Assembly (NCBI RefSeq): GCF_010183535.1
Contig: NC_071330.1
Coordinates: 7,607,717 to 7,671,716 of the forward strand
Reading direction: 5' to 3'
From: Caenorhabditis remanei
Taxonomy: Eukaryota; Nematoda; Chromadorea; Rhabditida; Rhabditidae
Length of the DNA stretch: 64,000 nt
The notes below the pieces were generated by a model that worked only from the letters and a program-made list of their open reading frames with translations, searched no databases and was not told the origin of the DNA. The position numbers were made by a program, and so were the translations under genes. Shown here in pieces: positions 35,950 through 47,891 of this stretch (positions are counted from its first letter, which is position 1; every line of letters begins with the position of its first letter).

Positions 35950-36484
35950 ATGGACAATAAGAAGGAAGACGGTTCGAGTAAATCTGACAGTTCAAAAAAT
36001 GGTGAGAATTCGAAGAATAATAAACTCATGTCTAGCTTTTCTTCAGTGACAAGTTCGACAGGAGAAGCACTTCAAAACTGTACAGAATCAGAATGGGACG
36101 CATCAGATGAACCGTATTCAGCAGAACTACTGAATGTTAAAAAGAAGCCTGTTAGTTTTCGAAAAATTGACCTGCATAATATAAAATTGTTTCGAAAAAC
36201 ATCTTTTCAGAATCGAGTGAATGTTTTCTCTGCAACAGAAAAGAATATGGAAACTGTAATCGTAACTGAAGTATCACCACCACAAACTCCACTGCAACCA
36301 AGTAATTTTTGAGATATTTCTCAATCGTAAAACCTTCTAACTTATTTCAGAACCAGTCATCGAACATCACAATCTGGCTCGTTTAATCCAGAAGTCGTGT
36401 CAATTACTTTTGGAGAAAACGACAGCTGAAGGGACCGAAGTACATTTAAAAATGGAGTTTCCTGACTGGAGAGATTCTGCATGA
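35950..36484 (+). CDS. Small acidic protein, unknown function, paralogue of its divergent neighbour
   Basis: Three exons (35950-36150, 36211-36301, 36351-36484) sum to 426 bp, 141 residues. The N-terminus is Lys/Ser/Asn-rich (MDNKKEDGSSKSDSSKNGEN). The core ESEWDASDEPYSAELLNVKK is nearly identical to the minus-strand neighbour. The C-terminal 50 residues (HHNLARLIQKSCQLLLEKTT) do not obviously match the neighbour. AATAAA lies at 36503-36508, 19 bp after the stop. Head-to-head arrangement and the shared intron position point to an inverted duplication. Function unknown. Confidence 0.75.
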
Positions 36485-37014
36485 TTTTTTGATTTTAGAA
36501 ACAATAAAATGACTTTTCGGGATTTTCCTTTTTTAAAAATAAACAACTCGGAACACATGACTTCTTGATTCCTTTTTGTTTCTTTCTTATGCTTCTTGTC
36601 TCTAGAGAGTAACTAGTTTGTTTTCTCCTTGAAAAAGGATATTCATAAGTCTTAGACATTCATCTGAATACTTTTGAATGATCATCTGATTCCATATATC
36701 ATTCTTCAAAAAAGAGCACTTGTTGCTCTTTTTGTCGGACGTTTTCTGTTCCTAGTTGGTTTCTCGTGCATTCCAAAGTGTGCGTCTTCCTCTTATTCTC
36801 CATCTCTTTCTTCTCTTTTTCTCTTTCAAACACCACTCCTCCGCTTCCATTTTCTCGTCGTCCGTTTCCAAAAGAAGGTCCTTCTCCATTTCCATTTCTT
36901 CCATTTCTACCAGTTGGTTCAGCTTCTCCGAGCCCTCTGCTCCCTCCTACCCATCTAATTCTTTGTCTCTTTTTCAATTACTCAACTCATCTTTTCCGTA
37001 AGGACAGACGAAAC
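36485..37014. other. Intergenic, promoter of the CFAP410-like gene
   Basis: About 530 bp, very pyrimidine-rich on the plus strand in its second half (about 36780-37000). Open frames here are low-complexity and are not supported as genes. Confidence 0.5.
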
Positions 37015-38499
37015 ATGGTGAAGCTATCGGAGTCCGCTGTCTATATTCGTACAAAATCTTCACTAGAAAACGTGAAAAAACTTAACTTATGGTGAGAGAA
37101 TCAATATTTCAAGGAAAAAGAGTATATTGTTTCAGGGGTTGTGGTATTGATGACATTCAAGTATGTGAGAAAATGGGTCTTTTGGAAATTCTATCTTTAA
37201 GGTGAAAGATTATTTTGTAGACTTTATGACTCTGAAAACTCAATTATTCATTTTCAGTGTGAATGAAGTGAAATCCCTTTCACCACTTCAACACTGCAAG
37301 AATCTGAAAGAACTGTATCTTCGTAAAAACTGTTTGGAATCTCTAGATGAATTGGAATATCTCAAAGATCTCCCAAATCTACGAACACTTTGGATTGATG
37401 AGAATCCATGTGTCGGAGAAGGAGGACCAGAATATCGAAGGAAAGTTATCAGACTACTACCAAATCTGACTAAACTTGATGATAAACGTAAGATAATCAT
37501 TTTTTCAAACGAGAACAGAATAGAGGATACAGATGGGTTTCATCATCTCAGATTTCCTTCTACTGGTTCATCTGTGCCAATATTATCTTTCTAAATATGT
37601 TTCTTTATAGAAAACTATTTTCAGCTGTAACTCAAAGTGATCATCAAGAAACAATAGAGGACAGTATTCCAGAATGTGATATGCACACTTCGATCTACAG
37701 TACCCGTTCTAATCGATCTAATAGTATTGATTTGATGAGTAGATCTGTTTATGGTATTATTCCTAAAAAAACAAATATATCTCAATTATTTTTCAGTGGG
37801 TCCCGCAGTTGTCGATAGAATTGTTCAGCCACAACTTATACACTTTGGAGATGCATCTGACGAAGAGAGAGTCGTATATCAGCCTAGATCATTTTCAGTT
37901 GAAGTTCCCGGAATGCCAATAACTGATGATAATAATTACTTAGAGAGTGCACCAACTTCTCATAGAGGATCCAGACATAATTTGATGTCTCAATCTATGT
38001 ATGGAACACTGTGTGGAACATTAGCAGAAGAACCAAGTTCTGCCGACGGAGATGATGATTGGAATGATTTTAGGTACGGTTTGATATTTCACACTACACG
38101 TGTTTTTGAAATCTTCTTTCAAATTTTGATTTTGTAGCCTTGAAGAAGATCGTGTAATGGTGCAAATGCCGCTAGCTGCTTCTCATAGAATGTATCAAAG
38201 CATGCATGAAGGAATGGTCATGGAAATGAAACGACCGGTGAGTTTTAGATAAAATTTCAACAAAACAGGAAAGTCGACTAATAATAATTTTCCAAGTTCA
38301 GACATACGGTAGAAGTATAAGTATGCCACGTCGTAGAGTAACAAACGCTACACAACGTGCGAGTTCAATGAGTCCAGCCAGAGAACAACGTCTAACAAAA
38401 ATCATGTCAGCTGTATCGGTTCTTCTTGATGAACTCGATCCGGATGGTCTTCGACAAGTGGTCGATGAAGCACAGAGGAGGCTGAAAAAGCAGAGATAG
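37015..38499 (+). CDS. Leucine-rich-repeat protein, CFAP410/C21orf2 type
   Basis: Start MVKLSESAVYIRTKSSLENV at 37015; exons 37015-37091, 37136-37201, 37258-37487, then three to five more to the TAG at 38497-38499; about 330 residues. N-terminal LRRs: LWGCGIDDIQVCEKMGLLEI, LQHCKNLKELYLRKNCLESL, then an LRR cap ENPCVGEGGPEYRRKVIRLL. The middle is low-complexity with repeated serines. The C-terminus is a short helical domain (LTKIMSAVSVLLDELDPDGL then RQVVDEAQRRLKKQ). The order LRR + cap + disordered linker + C-terminal helix is that of CFAP410, a ciliary/DNA-damage protein paired with NEK1 in mammals. I recall C. elegans F09G8.5 as this family. Confidence 0.82.
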
Positions 38500-38985
38500 A
38501 ATATAATGTATTTCTTCACTTTCCGTCTTTTCACTTTATAAATGTTCTTCATTTTTCTTTTTTTTCTTCGTTTTCTTATTCTTTCAGATCGAAAACAGTG
38601 TCATTTTATTGTAAACAAGAAGACTATTGCTCACTTCTCAACTCAATTCTTCGAAAAGAAAGTGAAAGTATTAGAAAGTGTGCACCATACTTAATCGAAT
38701 CAATTTTATATCGTTCTTTCTTCACTTTCTTTTCTTCTTTTTCTTCGAAACAGTATCAGAAAAAATAGTTACGTGAACACCGAATTGAAAAAATAGGTCA
38801 CGTGGAGCACTAACTTTGAAAAATACGTGGACCACGTTGTCAACTGTTTCTGAATTCTTTCTCTTTCCGAGAGTTTTCGCTCCACTTTCATCGTGTTTCG
38901 TGTTATTCGCTCATCCTCGTATTGGTCACGGTGCGTTTCAAATTTTTTCTTGTATTTATTTTTCATTTTTGGAATTCAAGCAGGA
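38500..38985. other. Intergenic, ncr-2 promoter
   Basis: About 490 bp, T/C-rich, no gene recognised. A candidate trans-splice or intron acceptor (TTCAAGCAG) lies two bases before the ncr-2 start codon. Confidence 0.5.
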
Positions 38986-41900
38986 ATGCGGATGCTTTCG
39001 GTGTATTTATTGCTTATGAACATCGTGGCATGTTATTCGAACTGTGTGATGACGGAATGTAATCCACTGGGAAATAACAAAGACCCACCATGCAAAACCA
39101 ATGATTCAAGTGAGTTCAGATTTATTTTTGAACAATTCTCCCATTATTGGATATCTCCAAAAAAACACATTTCACTCAACCTTGATTTGTTTTCAGGCAT
39201 CCATCCAATCACTTTCGTTCGATCCAAAAATCAGAAAATGTTTGATATTCTTGAAAAACATTGCTCTCATTTATTACGAGACGAAAACCAAGTCCGATTG
39301 TGCTGCACTGATTTACAATTGCGAGGAATGAGTGATCGGCTCGAAAGTGCTGTGGCATTACTTGGCTCGTGTCCAAGTTGTTTGGATAACTTCTCGAAAC
39401 TTTGGTGTGAATTTACTTGCTCCACAGAACAGTCAAGATTTATGAAAGTGATTGAAACATCTGGTCCTGAGCAAAAAGTCGAAAAAATGCAGTTGAGAGT
39501 GAATCGAGACTTCGCTGAAGGCCTTTTCGAATCGTGCAAGAATACGTGGTTTGGTAATACACTGGCTCTGGCATGGCTGTCAATGTATAGTAAAGTTACA
39601 TTTGAAAACTTTTATAGTTTTATGGGAACCAAAAAAAACGAAAGCAACATTCCGATGCACACTGACTTCCAGTTTACTACAGATAAGGTGAAATCAAAAT
39701 AAGTCATTTTTTCAGTAAGAATTTTTCAGAAAGCAATGAATATTCCAATGACTCCTTGTTACAAATCAGCCGGTCCGAACTTACCAGCATGTGGTCTCAT
39801 CAATTGCCCTCTAGTTTCTTATCAACTTATGGATTTCAGTAACATTGAACCAGTAAGTATAGTTTAACAGTTTCACCCCGAACTTCCTTATTCCAGAGAG
39901 GAAAACGCGTTTTTGAACACCAAATAATCAATTTCGAGTGGATTCTCAAGTTGTCCTGTTGTTTGACTTTAACCTCAATTTTCATATTTTTCCTCAAGTA
40001 TTCTTGTCATCAAAATCCAAAGGAGAGAGACGGATGCTATATTGAATTTGGAACAGGAGGATTGGAACTTCGCTTTGAACATCTTTGTGGTAAATATGCT
40101 TATGTAAGTCAGGTGAAAATAATTCCTAAAAATCGAGAAAATGTTTCAGATTGTCATTCATTATCCATTGAGATGTGTGCTGTTTGGACTTCTAGTGGCT
40201 AGTATTTGCTGTTTTGGAAATATTAGATTCCACAGTTTGGCTCATTCAATTGATCAAGTGTCAGCTTCTGACGGAGAAACGAGGAGAAATCAGAAGACAT
40301 TCATTGAAACATTCGGGTAACAACTTTTGACTCCAACTATCTCACTCAACTTTCATCGCTTCCTATTTCCAGACCAACCCATCGTATCGAACAGATATTT
40401 ATTACATTGCCTCAATCAGAAGAGCCAGCGTGCAATAATGTAGATTTCTTTGAAGAAGTATGCATAACTTTCTTTTCAAACGTCTCAATTCTGTTTTCAG
40501 ACTTTCCTGCTCATCGAAAACATTCAAAACATAACCGTTAATTATAAAAATACTGAAATACGTTTGGACGACATCTGCTATAAACCATTAGGAAAAAGAC
40601 ATGGATGCGCTATAATGAGTCCAACAAACTACTTTCAGGTGAATGAGGTTACTGTATTTGGCTCAATTTCATTTTCAGAACAAGTGGAATACATTTCTCA
40701 ATGCCCCTACCCCTTGGGATTTTGACTATGATGATAATGGAACTTATTACTGGGATCATCTTAAAATTTGTGTTTTTAACCCACGGACGCCATATATAAG
40801 CAACTCAGAAATGTCATGTTTTGGAGACTTCGGAGGACCCATCGATCCAGTTTTGATATTCGGAAGCAGCAATGAAACTGGTATTGGAAACGAGAAGGTA
40901 TATTCGTTTCATTTCAAAATAATTATTGCTCTGTTTAAGTACTTTACTGCTCGAACAGTAATGATAACTATAGTACTAGAAGACCACGAGGAAAAATCTG
41001 TTTTGTGGGAGACAGCATTCCTTAATTTAATGTCAAATTACACATTGAAACACGGCGATTTCACTTTCATGGCTGAATCTTCTGTGACGGTGAGAAATAT
41101 TCCAATTTCATCCCATTCTAGAAAATCAAAAATTCCAGAAAGAGCTTCAAGAAACAGTAGAAACCGATAAGCTTGTATCAGTTCTAGCCTGTGCTGCTGT
41201 TCTTTTCTGGGTTGCCACAATGATCGGGATATATCATTGGCCAGAGTGGTCACCTCTTTCTGCATTTGTTCATCAGAAACTACTCATTTCAATCTCGAAT
41301 GTCTGTATCAGCTGCATAAGTGTTTGGTGGTGATTTCGGACATTTCCAGATCTCAATCCTAATTTTCTCATGGTTTACAGTTCTATCGGTGTCTTCTCAT
41401 TCTGTGGTCAACATGCGACTGATAATGCCATTGTTGTTCTATTCTTCGTCATTTCACTCATTGGAATCAATCGGATTTTTCATACTGTTCGAACTTTCCA
41501 AACGAATGGGCACTGCTATGGTCAACCCGACATTTCAGATCGTGAAATGAACAATCGAATAACTGCTACAATTCGTAAAAGCATTCCAATTGTTTTCACT
41601 AATTCGTTGATCTGTTCCACTTGTTTCTTCTTGGCTGGAGGGGTTCCACCGTATATTTCAGTGAATATGCCAGCAGTTGAAGTGTTCTCAAGACATGCAG
41701 GATTGGCTATTCTTTTCGATACAGCCTTTTACTTTCTTGTCATTCTTCCGCTATTCCAATATGACGCTAGAAGAGAAATGGTATCTCGTGCTATCGGTTC
41801 CACTTCTAGAATTACATTTTACAGACTGGAAGATGTGAAATCTGGCCATGGTTTGAGCTTTCAGACCACACGAAAACAAGACTTTCGATCGAAGCAGCAG

Positions 41901-44900
41901 AAGGAACAATCCGTAGTCCTGTTGATTGGTTTAAGTTGGCTATTGCTCCTCTTCTCCTGAGCAAATCGTATAGGATTGTAGTTTTGATTATCTTCACAAT
42001 CACTTTCATTTCTTCAATTTACTGTACTCGTAAACTTGAGTTTGGTTTCGATCAAACTATGGCTTTCTCGAAGGTAGACTCTAGTTTCAGGTGAATCGTT
42101 TGAACTTTCGAAAAAATTATTTTTCAGACAAGCTACCTGACGAAACACTTCCAAAACATGAACAAAAATTTGAATGTCGGACCTCCAGTTTATTTTGTCA
42201 TTGAAGGACTAATTAACTGGCATGAACCACAAGTACAAGTGAGTGATTCTCAGCTGAAACTTCTCTCCAAACAATAAGAAAACAAATTTCAGAAGAAGTT
42301 TTGCTCACAAGCTGGTTGTGATGAAAACTCAATGGGGAATAAAATTCGTACGTTGGCTTTCTCTGAAAACCCGAAAGAAAACTTCTTGAATGGTGAAGTG
42401 TATATTTGGTTGGATTCATATCTTCAATTTATGCATCCTCGTGGATCATGCTGTAAAACAGATGGAAGAGATTTCTGTAAGTTTAATAGATAGATTCATT
42501 TGTTCAGTTTGTTTCTCATTTCTTTTTTCGTCACTCGTGCGGAATGTTCTCATTAGAAATATTAGTGTTGAGCCTACTTGTCTTGACCGCCCATTTCTTT
42601 TCTTCATAGCCGCTCTAACTTCAAGTCATGCGATCATTGAACACTGTGCCGCTTCTTTTCATACCACGTCTCTCTTTTTTGAGGTTTCTCTGATAAGGAA
42701 CTGACAAAAAAGATTAAATTGCATAATCGAACTACAGCTCTCTTTTTTCTTTAGTCCATTTTCCTGCCCACATACATGTAGGCTTACAACAGCCTTCTAC
42801 AACTAGCGTTTATACTTTGAAATGGGATAAGTTATGAGGTAAGAACATTTGAGACGTGGAATGTAAAGAAATCGGTGTACAATTGTTAGAACATTTGAGT
42901 ATTTACTGGCGAACAGACGATCTTGCTGGACATGGACAGTATGCTGCGTCAGCTCCTGGTTGACCATCATGCCCTTGCTCTCCGTCTGGTCCTGGTTGAC
43001 CATTGGATCCTGGTTGTCCATCGGCTCCCGGTGCTCCAGCTGGTCCTGGAGCTCCAGGGGCTCCTGCAGCTCCTGGCTGTCCGTCTGATCCAGCTGGTCC
43101 CTGTGGTCCCGGAGCTCCAGCAACTCCTGGAGTTCCAGTAGATCTTTGTCCGTCTTTTCCTGGTTGTCCATCATTTCCTGGGGCTCCTGGTGCTCCTGGT
43201 GCTCCGGCATCTCCAGCTGGTCCCTGTGGTCCAGGTGCTCCTGGGATACCTAATTGTCCATCGGCTCCTGGTTGTCCGTCTGGTCCTGCTGGTCCTGGTG
43301 CTCCTGGAGCTCCTGCTGGTCCGGCTTCTCCTGCTGGGCATTGGATGCAAGATCCCCCAGCGGCGGCTGCGAACTGGATAGAAACTCCGTTGATTCCTGG
43401 AGCTCCAGCTTCTCCGTCGACTCCTGGTTCTCCAGCTGCTCCTGGAGCTCCTGGTGCTCCTGGTGGTCCTGGTGGGCAGTTCTTTGCAAGAGCTTGGCAA
43501 TCTGGAAGAGATGCTTGGCGTCTGGCACGACCCAAAAGAATCTCCTTTGGTGAGCGAGTCGACATTACCATGTTATCCCAGGCATTCTTCTCATTGATCT
43601 GAAACGTGATAAATAGACACTATCGAATTGATAACGTGCTACATGTAACTTCAGATCATATTCCTTTTACTACAGACCTACGTGTAGAAAATAATAGCGT
43701 TCAAACTAACCTTGAACTCATCAAAAGTTTCCATTGTCTCATAGTAGAATCTGTTGATATCATTGAAAATGAAAGCAGCCGTCAGAAGCGCGCCGAGAAC
43801 GGCCACACCACTGATAGCGCTTACAACAGATATCGTTGAAGAAGACGTCATGATAAGACAGCTTATGAGAAGAAAGTAAGAGACGGTTGTGTCCTTCAGG
43901 TGTGGGCAAGTAGTAGGCGTCTTTTATAGTGATCGTTTAGAACGGTCTCAATATCAAAAGAGGGAGGAAAGGGGGTGTAAACGGCACAAGGTTGTTGCAG
44001 CATAACTATACTTGTCTCCTCTTTTTTGTCTATTATCCACCTACACCTCTCTTTCATCACTGAAAATCATTATTTCCGTGTTAAACTGTTTGTGAGGTTG
44101 AAGAAAGAAAAAAGAAAAAAGAAGGGATTGAAATTGAAAGTTACGGTGGTTAGAAGAGAAACATTTTAGTTGTAACCGGGAAGCAAATCGGATTCAAATA
44201 GATTTGAACAGATGATAACACATATTTTATTGTATTGTGTTCTGCTTAATGATTCAAACAAAGAAACCTGGAAAATGAGAGTGAGACATTGAAAAAAAAT
44301 AATTAAAAGATCTGGAAGATATGTGAAGAAACATTTGAATTGTTTTCAGGTGATCCGACCAATGCCACCCATTGCTCTTCTTGCTCTCCACGAACATCGT
44401 CATTGACAGCTGAAGCTTATTTCTACCGTAACCTCAATAATTTCCTTAACACTGAACCAACTGTCAGCTGTGCTCATGGAGGATTGGTTCTAGCAAAACC
44501 GGCTCTCAACATGACTTCTGATGGTCGTATTCAATCCAGTTATTTCTCCACATACTTCAGAAAGTTGAATATTTCTGACTCAAATGAGTTATACAGTTAG
44601 TCAAATTGAAATATTCTGGTATTAAACTCTCTTACAGATGCATGGCGATTCACGAAATTGGTCGCAGACGAAATTGAAAAAAATTTGGATATGCCTGGAG
44701 TACGTGTTTTCGTCTACAGTACATTTTTCCCGTATTATGAACAATACGACTCTCTGACAACTACAATTGTTACTCTGGTTGTTGTTGTTCTTTTTGTGGA
44801 ATTAGTTACAATTTCACTGTTTTTGAGAGTTCATTTAGCTGGAAGTTTTGTCAGTGGTGCGTTTGTAGTTCAGTGGAGAGTTTAATGAGTTTAAAACATT

Positions 44901-45481
44901 TTACTTTCAGTATTCGTACTTCTTTCTTCGTATCTTCACTTAATGGGCTGGATGTACCTTCAAGAGATCACATTGAACGTCGTTTCTGCTATCAACATGA
45001 CGATGGTACTGATATTTTCTTTTTAAAAACCTCCAAACTATACATTTTTCAGTCTCTCGGCATAGCCGTAGAGTTTTTCAGTCAGATACTCCATGGATTC
45101 TACAATTCGAAAAAGGACAAAAGTGAAGAGAGAGCAGTGGATGCCTTAGTTAACAATGGAGCAACTGTAATAGTCAGAGTTTCCCGAAAATCCTAAAATG
45201 TTTTCTTTCAGACACTCTCTGGAATTTTCCCAGCGATTATGCTCACAGCTGGTTGCCTATTGTTCGCCGATTCTCGTGTCCTAATCACATACTTCTGTAA
45301 CCAACTTTTCGGAATAGGAATCGTTTCTATAATCCATGGAGTTGTGTATATGCCAACTCTCCTTGCTATTTTCGGTTCCGATTACTACGATAGAGTGAAC
45401 AGTGAAGAGGAACTTTCAAGCGAAAGCGACCAAGAAGTAGAACCATCAAGCACATCGAGCACTTCTGAAACTGCTGTTTGA
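38986..45481 (+). CDS. ncr-2: Niemann-Pick C1-like sterol transporter NCR-2
   Basis: Many exons from 38986 ([20 protein letters not shown], signal peptide) to the stop at 45479-45481. The N-terminal NPC1 domain is cysteine-rich: [53 protein letters not shown]. The sterol-sensing domain is around 41370-41790: [20 protein letters not shown], then [20 protein letters not shown] and [20 protein letters not shown]. The C-terminal patched-like half has [20 protein letters not shown] and [23 protein letters not shown]-1 and NCR-2 move sterols out of endolysosomes and limit dauer formation in C. elegans; order and flanks fit F09G8.4. The largest intron (42477-44349) holds a collagen gene on the other strand. 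The last residues are SSTSETAV, which fits a class I PDZ ligand. Confidence 0.93.
42903..43851 (-). CDS. col-91: Cuticle collagen, nested antisense in an ncr-2 intron
   Basis: Two exons (43711-43851 and 42903-43598) sum to 837 bp, 278 residues. The N-terminus is the nematode cuticle collagen head: [20 protein letters not shown], a transmembrane stretch, [19 protein letters not shown], then a furin-type site GRARRQ. Gly-X-Y blocks begin at [20 protein letters not shown], interrupted by [20 protein letters not shown] (two-cysteine break), and end with [11 protein letters not shown]. There is a short Gly-X-Y break at GQRSTGTPG. Translation in other frames gives impressive Pro/Ser-rich shadows that are not genes. 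The symbol rests on synteny with C. elegans F09G8.6 as I remember it; a different col number is possible. Confidence 0.92.
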
Positions 45482-45918
45482 ATAATCTGAAGTCGTCATT
45501 CACATTTTTTGTCTAAGAAATATTGATTTTTTTCGTTTTATTTAGTTATTCCTAAATACCTTCATAATGATATTTGTATAGATCCATCAAAAATATCAGA
45601 TTTTAGAACCGCTTTTTGCATTGTTTGAAAGTACATTTATGCCAAATTTGAAATTAGACAATTACAGATTTTCTAAATGATAATTCCAATAAAACCAATT
45701 TCAGTATATTTTGAACATATGTGTTAACACATGAACTCAATTATGACTACAAAACCACAACATAATATTTTCTTTTATTTTTGCCATGGCCTAATGTAAA
45801 CGCGCTCTTCCGAAGCGCCACAAAATTTATTTTTTCTCCATTTATTTCGGTTCGGTCAATCTTCCTCCTTTGTGTCTAAGTTGTATAAAAATTTAATAAT
45901 TGTATAAAAGAATTCCAG
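45482..45918. other. Intergenic, ncr-2 3' UTR and mrps-9 promoter
   Basis: 437 bp of A/T-rich sequence on the same strand as both neighbours. A good acceptor (GAATTCCAG) sits directly before the mrps-9 start. Confidence 0.5.
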
Positions 45919-47708
45919 ATGCTCCGAATAGCTTTTTCACGAACATGTAGATCGATGAGCATCGCTTCTCCTTCTTCTGTGTAAGTGCATTACTGGATAT
46001 TCCAATACAACCTTCAATCAATTTACAGATCAGAAAGCGATACATCCGTTCGAAAAATTGGTAAAGCATTGGAAACTTATCTGAAAAACAGCCAACAACA
46101 CGTAGCAATGATGGAGAAACATAGGTACAATTAATTTGATTTGAACGAATTAAAGTTGCGAATTTCAGGACAGAGTTCGAGACAGGGCGGCGTCACCTTG
46201 CAAAAATGATGAGTCTTGATATTCACGAACTTGATCAAGAAGCCATTGACAGGTTTCATTTGATTATTATTCCTATTGCAATCAAAATCTTTCAGGGCAA
46301 TTCAATATTTGTTCCCATCTGGTCTCACTGATCCAAACGCTCGCCCAGTAATGCGACCTCCAGATGAAATTCTTCCAAAGTTTCAGCGATTCACGTTCGA
46401 CGAAGAAGGAAAGCCAGAAGGCACTCGTTTTTTCACTCTGAACCCAAAAATATACGGACTTATGTCTGAAATCGGAGTAAAAACCCAATCAGTTATGAAA
46501 TTTTATGATGAACACGTAGGAAGTCGTTCTGTAAATCGTAATGATCTGGAACCGGCGTATGTTTAAAAAAATTGTTATAGACAGGACAGACTCTACTTCA
46601 AACTTTTTCAGAAATCTTAGCGGTTCTCAATGGATTACTGCCGACAAAATGAAGAAAAAGTTGTCTGAGAAATTCTCAAACGAGCTTTACGGACAAGTTA
46701 TCATTGCTTTCGAGCATCTTGCATCACTCCCTGGGTCAGCTATTGAGCAGAAATTTCTATCTGAGTTCCGAGAACCAATGACTGCGTCAACTGGCTCAAA
46801 GTTATTTGGACCTGCTATTCCAGAAGTTCAAATCTGTGCAGAGTCGAACAAAAGATATGCTGAAGTCACGTAAGTTGTGGACCCTATTTTTGTTCAAATT
46901 TAATCGTGCACTTTTTCAGAACACACTGTAAGGATACGCGTGCCACAGTCCGAGTGACCGATGCTGGAAAGGGGAAATATAATATTGACGGTCTTCAGCT
47001 GCATGATTTCAGACATTTGCAAGCCAGGTGTGTTAAAAGACAAATCATTCTTATATGTAAAAGACAATTGGGCGTTGCCGGTCTGTCTGAGGCGCTGTCC
47101 GCAACGGTTTTGGAAAGAGAAGAGAAACGGAGCCAACGGGCAAAACCGAACTGGCGTGCTTTGGACAACGACCGCCGCTTTAGACCTCTCGGCCACGCGG
47201 GCACATTTGAAAAGTAGTGGGCACGAAAATGATGGGAGACCAGTTGGATGAACCGCCGAAGGCGGAGCAGACAGGCTGGTACAATTAAAATATTCAAGTT
47301 TTCAGAGAAATTCTTCTTGCTCCAATGATCATCAGTCAAACACTGGGAAGATTTGACGTAGCAGCAACGACTTCTTGTATTTCGAATAGCCTTCCGGAAG
47401 CCCCAAACAGAGAGCCATTGTAAAAAGAATGACAAGTTCTTAACCCGAAATTCGTATTTTCAGAAGACGAAGCGGAGGAATGAGTGCGTTACCTCGTGCT
47501 GTTCGTCACGGTGCTGCTTTATGTGTTGCTGCTTTACATCCAGAATCAACTGAATCACTAAGGCTATGTAAGAAATACCACATATCGCAAGAACATCGCA
47601 AATTTTTCTCTTTCAGCTGGACTACTCACTCTGGACCCACGTAAAAATGAGAGAAGCAAAGTAAATCAACCAGGTGCCCGTGCTAAATGGATCTGGAAGC
47701 GTCGCTGA
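45919..47708 (+). CDS. mrps-9: Mitochondrial small-subunit ribosomal protein S9 (uS9m)
   Basis: About nine exons. Start MLRIAFSRTCRSMSIASPSS, basic and hydroxylated like a mitochondrial presequence, with the ATG directly after an acceptor. The middle is metazoan-mitochondrial specific (IQYLFPSGLTDPNARPVMRP, FTLNPKIYGLMSEIGVKTQS). The S9 domain starts near RATVRVTDAGKGKYNIDGLQ, continues LLAPMIISQTLGRFDVAATT and RRSGGMSALPRAVRHGAALC, and ends GARAKWIWKRR, where the basic tail reaches the decoding site. It fits C. elegans F09G8.3. One intron (47028-47304) is enlarged by a tRNA-like repeat. AATAAA near 47796. Confidence 0.92.
47080..47280 (-). mobile_element. tRNA-derived SINE-like repeat in an mrps-9 intron
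   Basis: Read on the minus strand, TGGCCGAGAGG (47185-47195) is a good Pol III A box and AGTTCGG (47146-47152) is a B-box-like match about 35-40 bp further on. The start GCCCGCGTGGCCGAGAGGTC resembles the 5' half of tRNA-Leu or tRNA-Ser, but the acceptor stem does not close and the T-arm is degenerate, so it is not a functional tRNA. GC content is clearly above the flanking intron. A hairpin CCGCC-GAA-GGCGG lies near its plus-strand right end (about 47252-47264). Element limits are approximate. Confidence 0.55.
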
Positions 47709-47891
47709 ATTATGTATAACCATTTTCTTACTGTTTTCTTTTTGTTATTTAGTAGAGACGCTTTATCTAGAACTTTTGTTTTTGTTATCTTTAGAAAATA
47801 AAAATCATGAAACAGAACCGAGAAAAATACATCAGATAGACAAGTGGATGATTTGGTAATGGTGGGGAATGCACTAACGGAAGTGAGTAGT

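Noticed and set aside
43003..43602. 199-codon plus-strand frame rich in Pro, Gly and Ala
   Set aside because: It is the antisense shadow of the collagen Gly-X-Y repeats on the minus strand.
46900..47435. Minus-strand frames including one beginning MAERSKA
   Set aside because: They run through mrps-9 exons and the tRNA-like repeat; such peptides are typical artefacts of tRNA-derived repeats.
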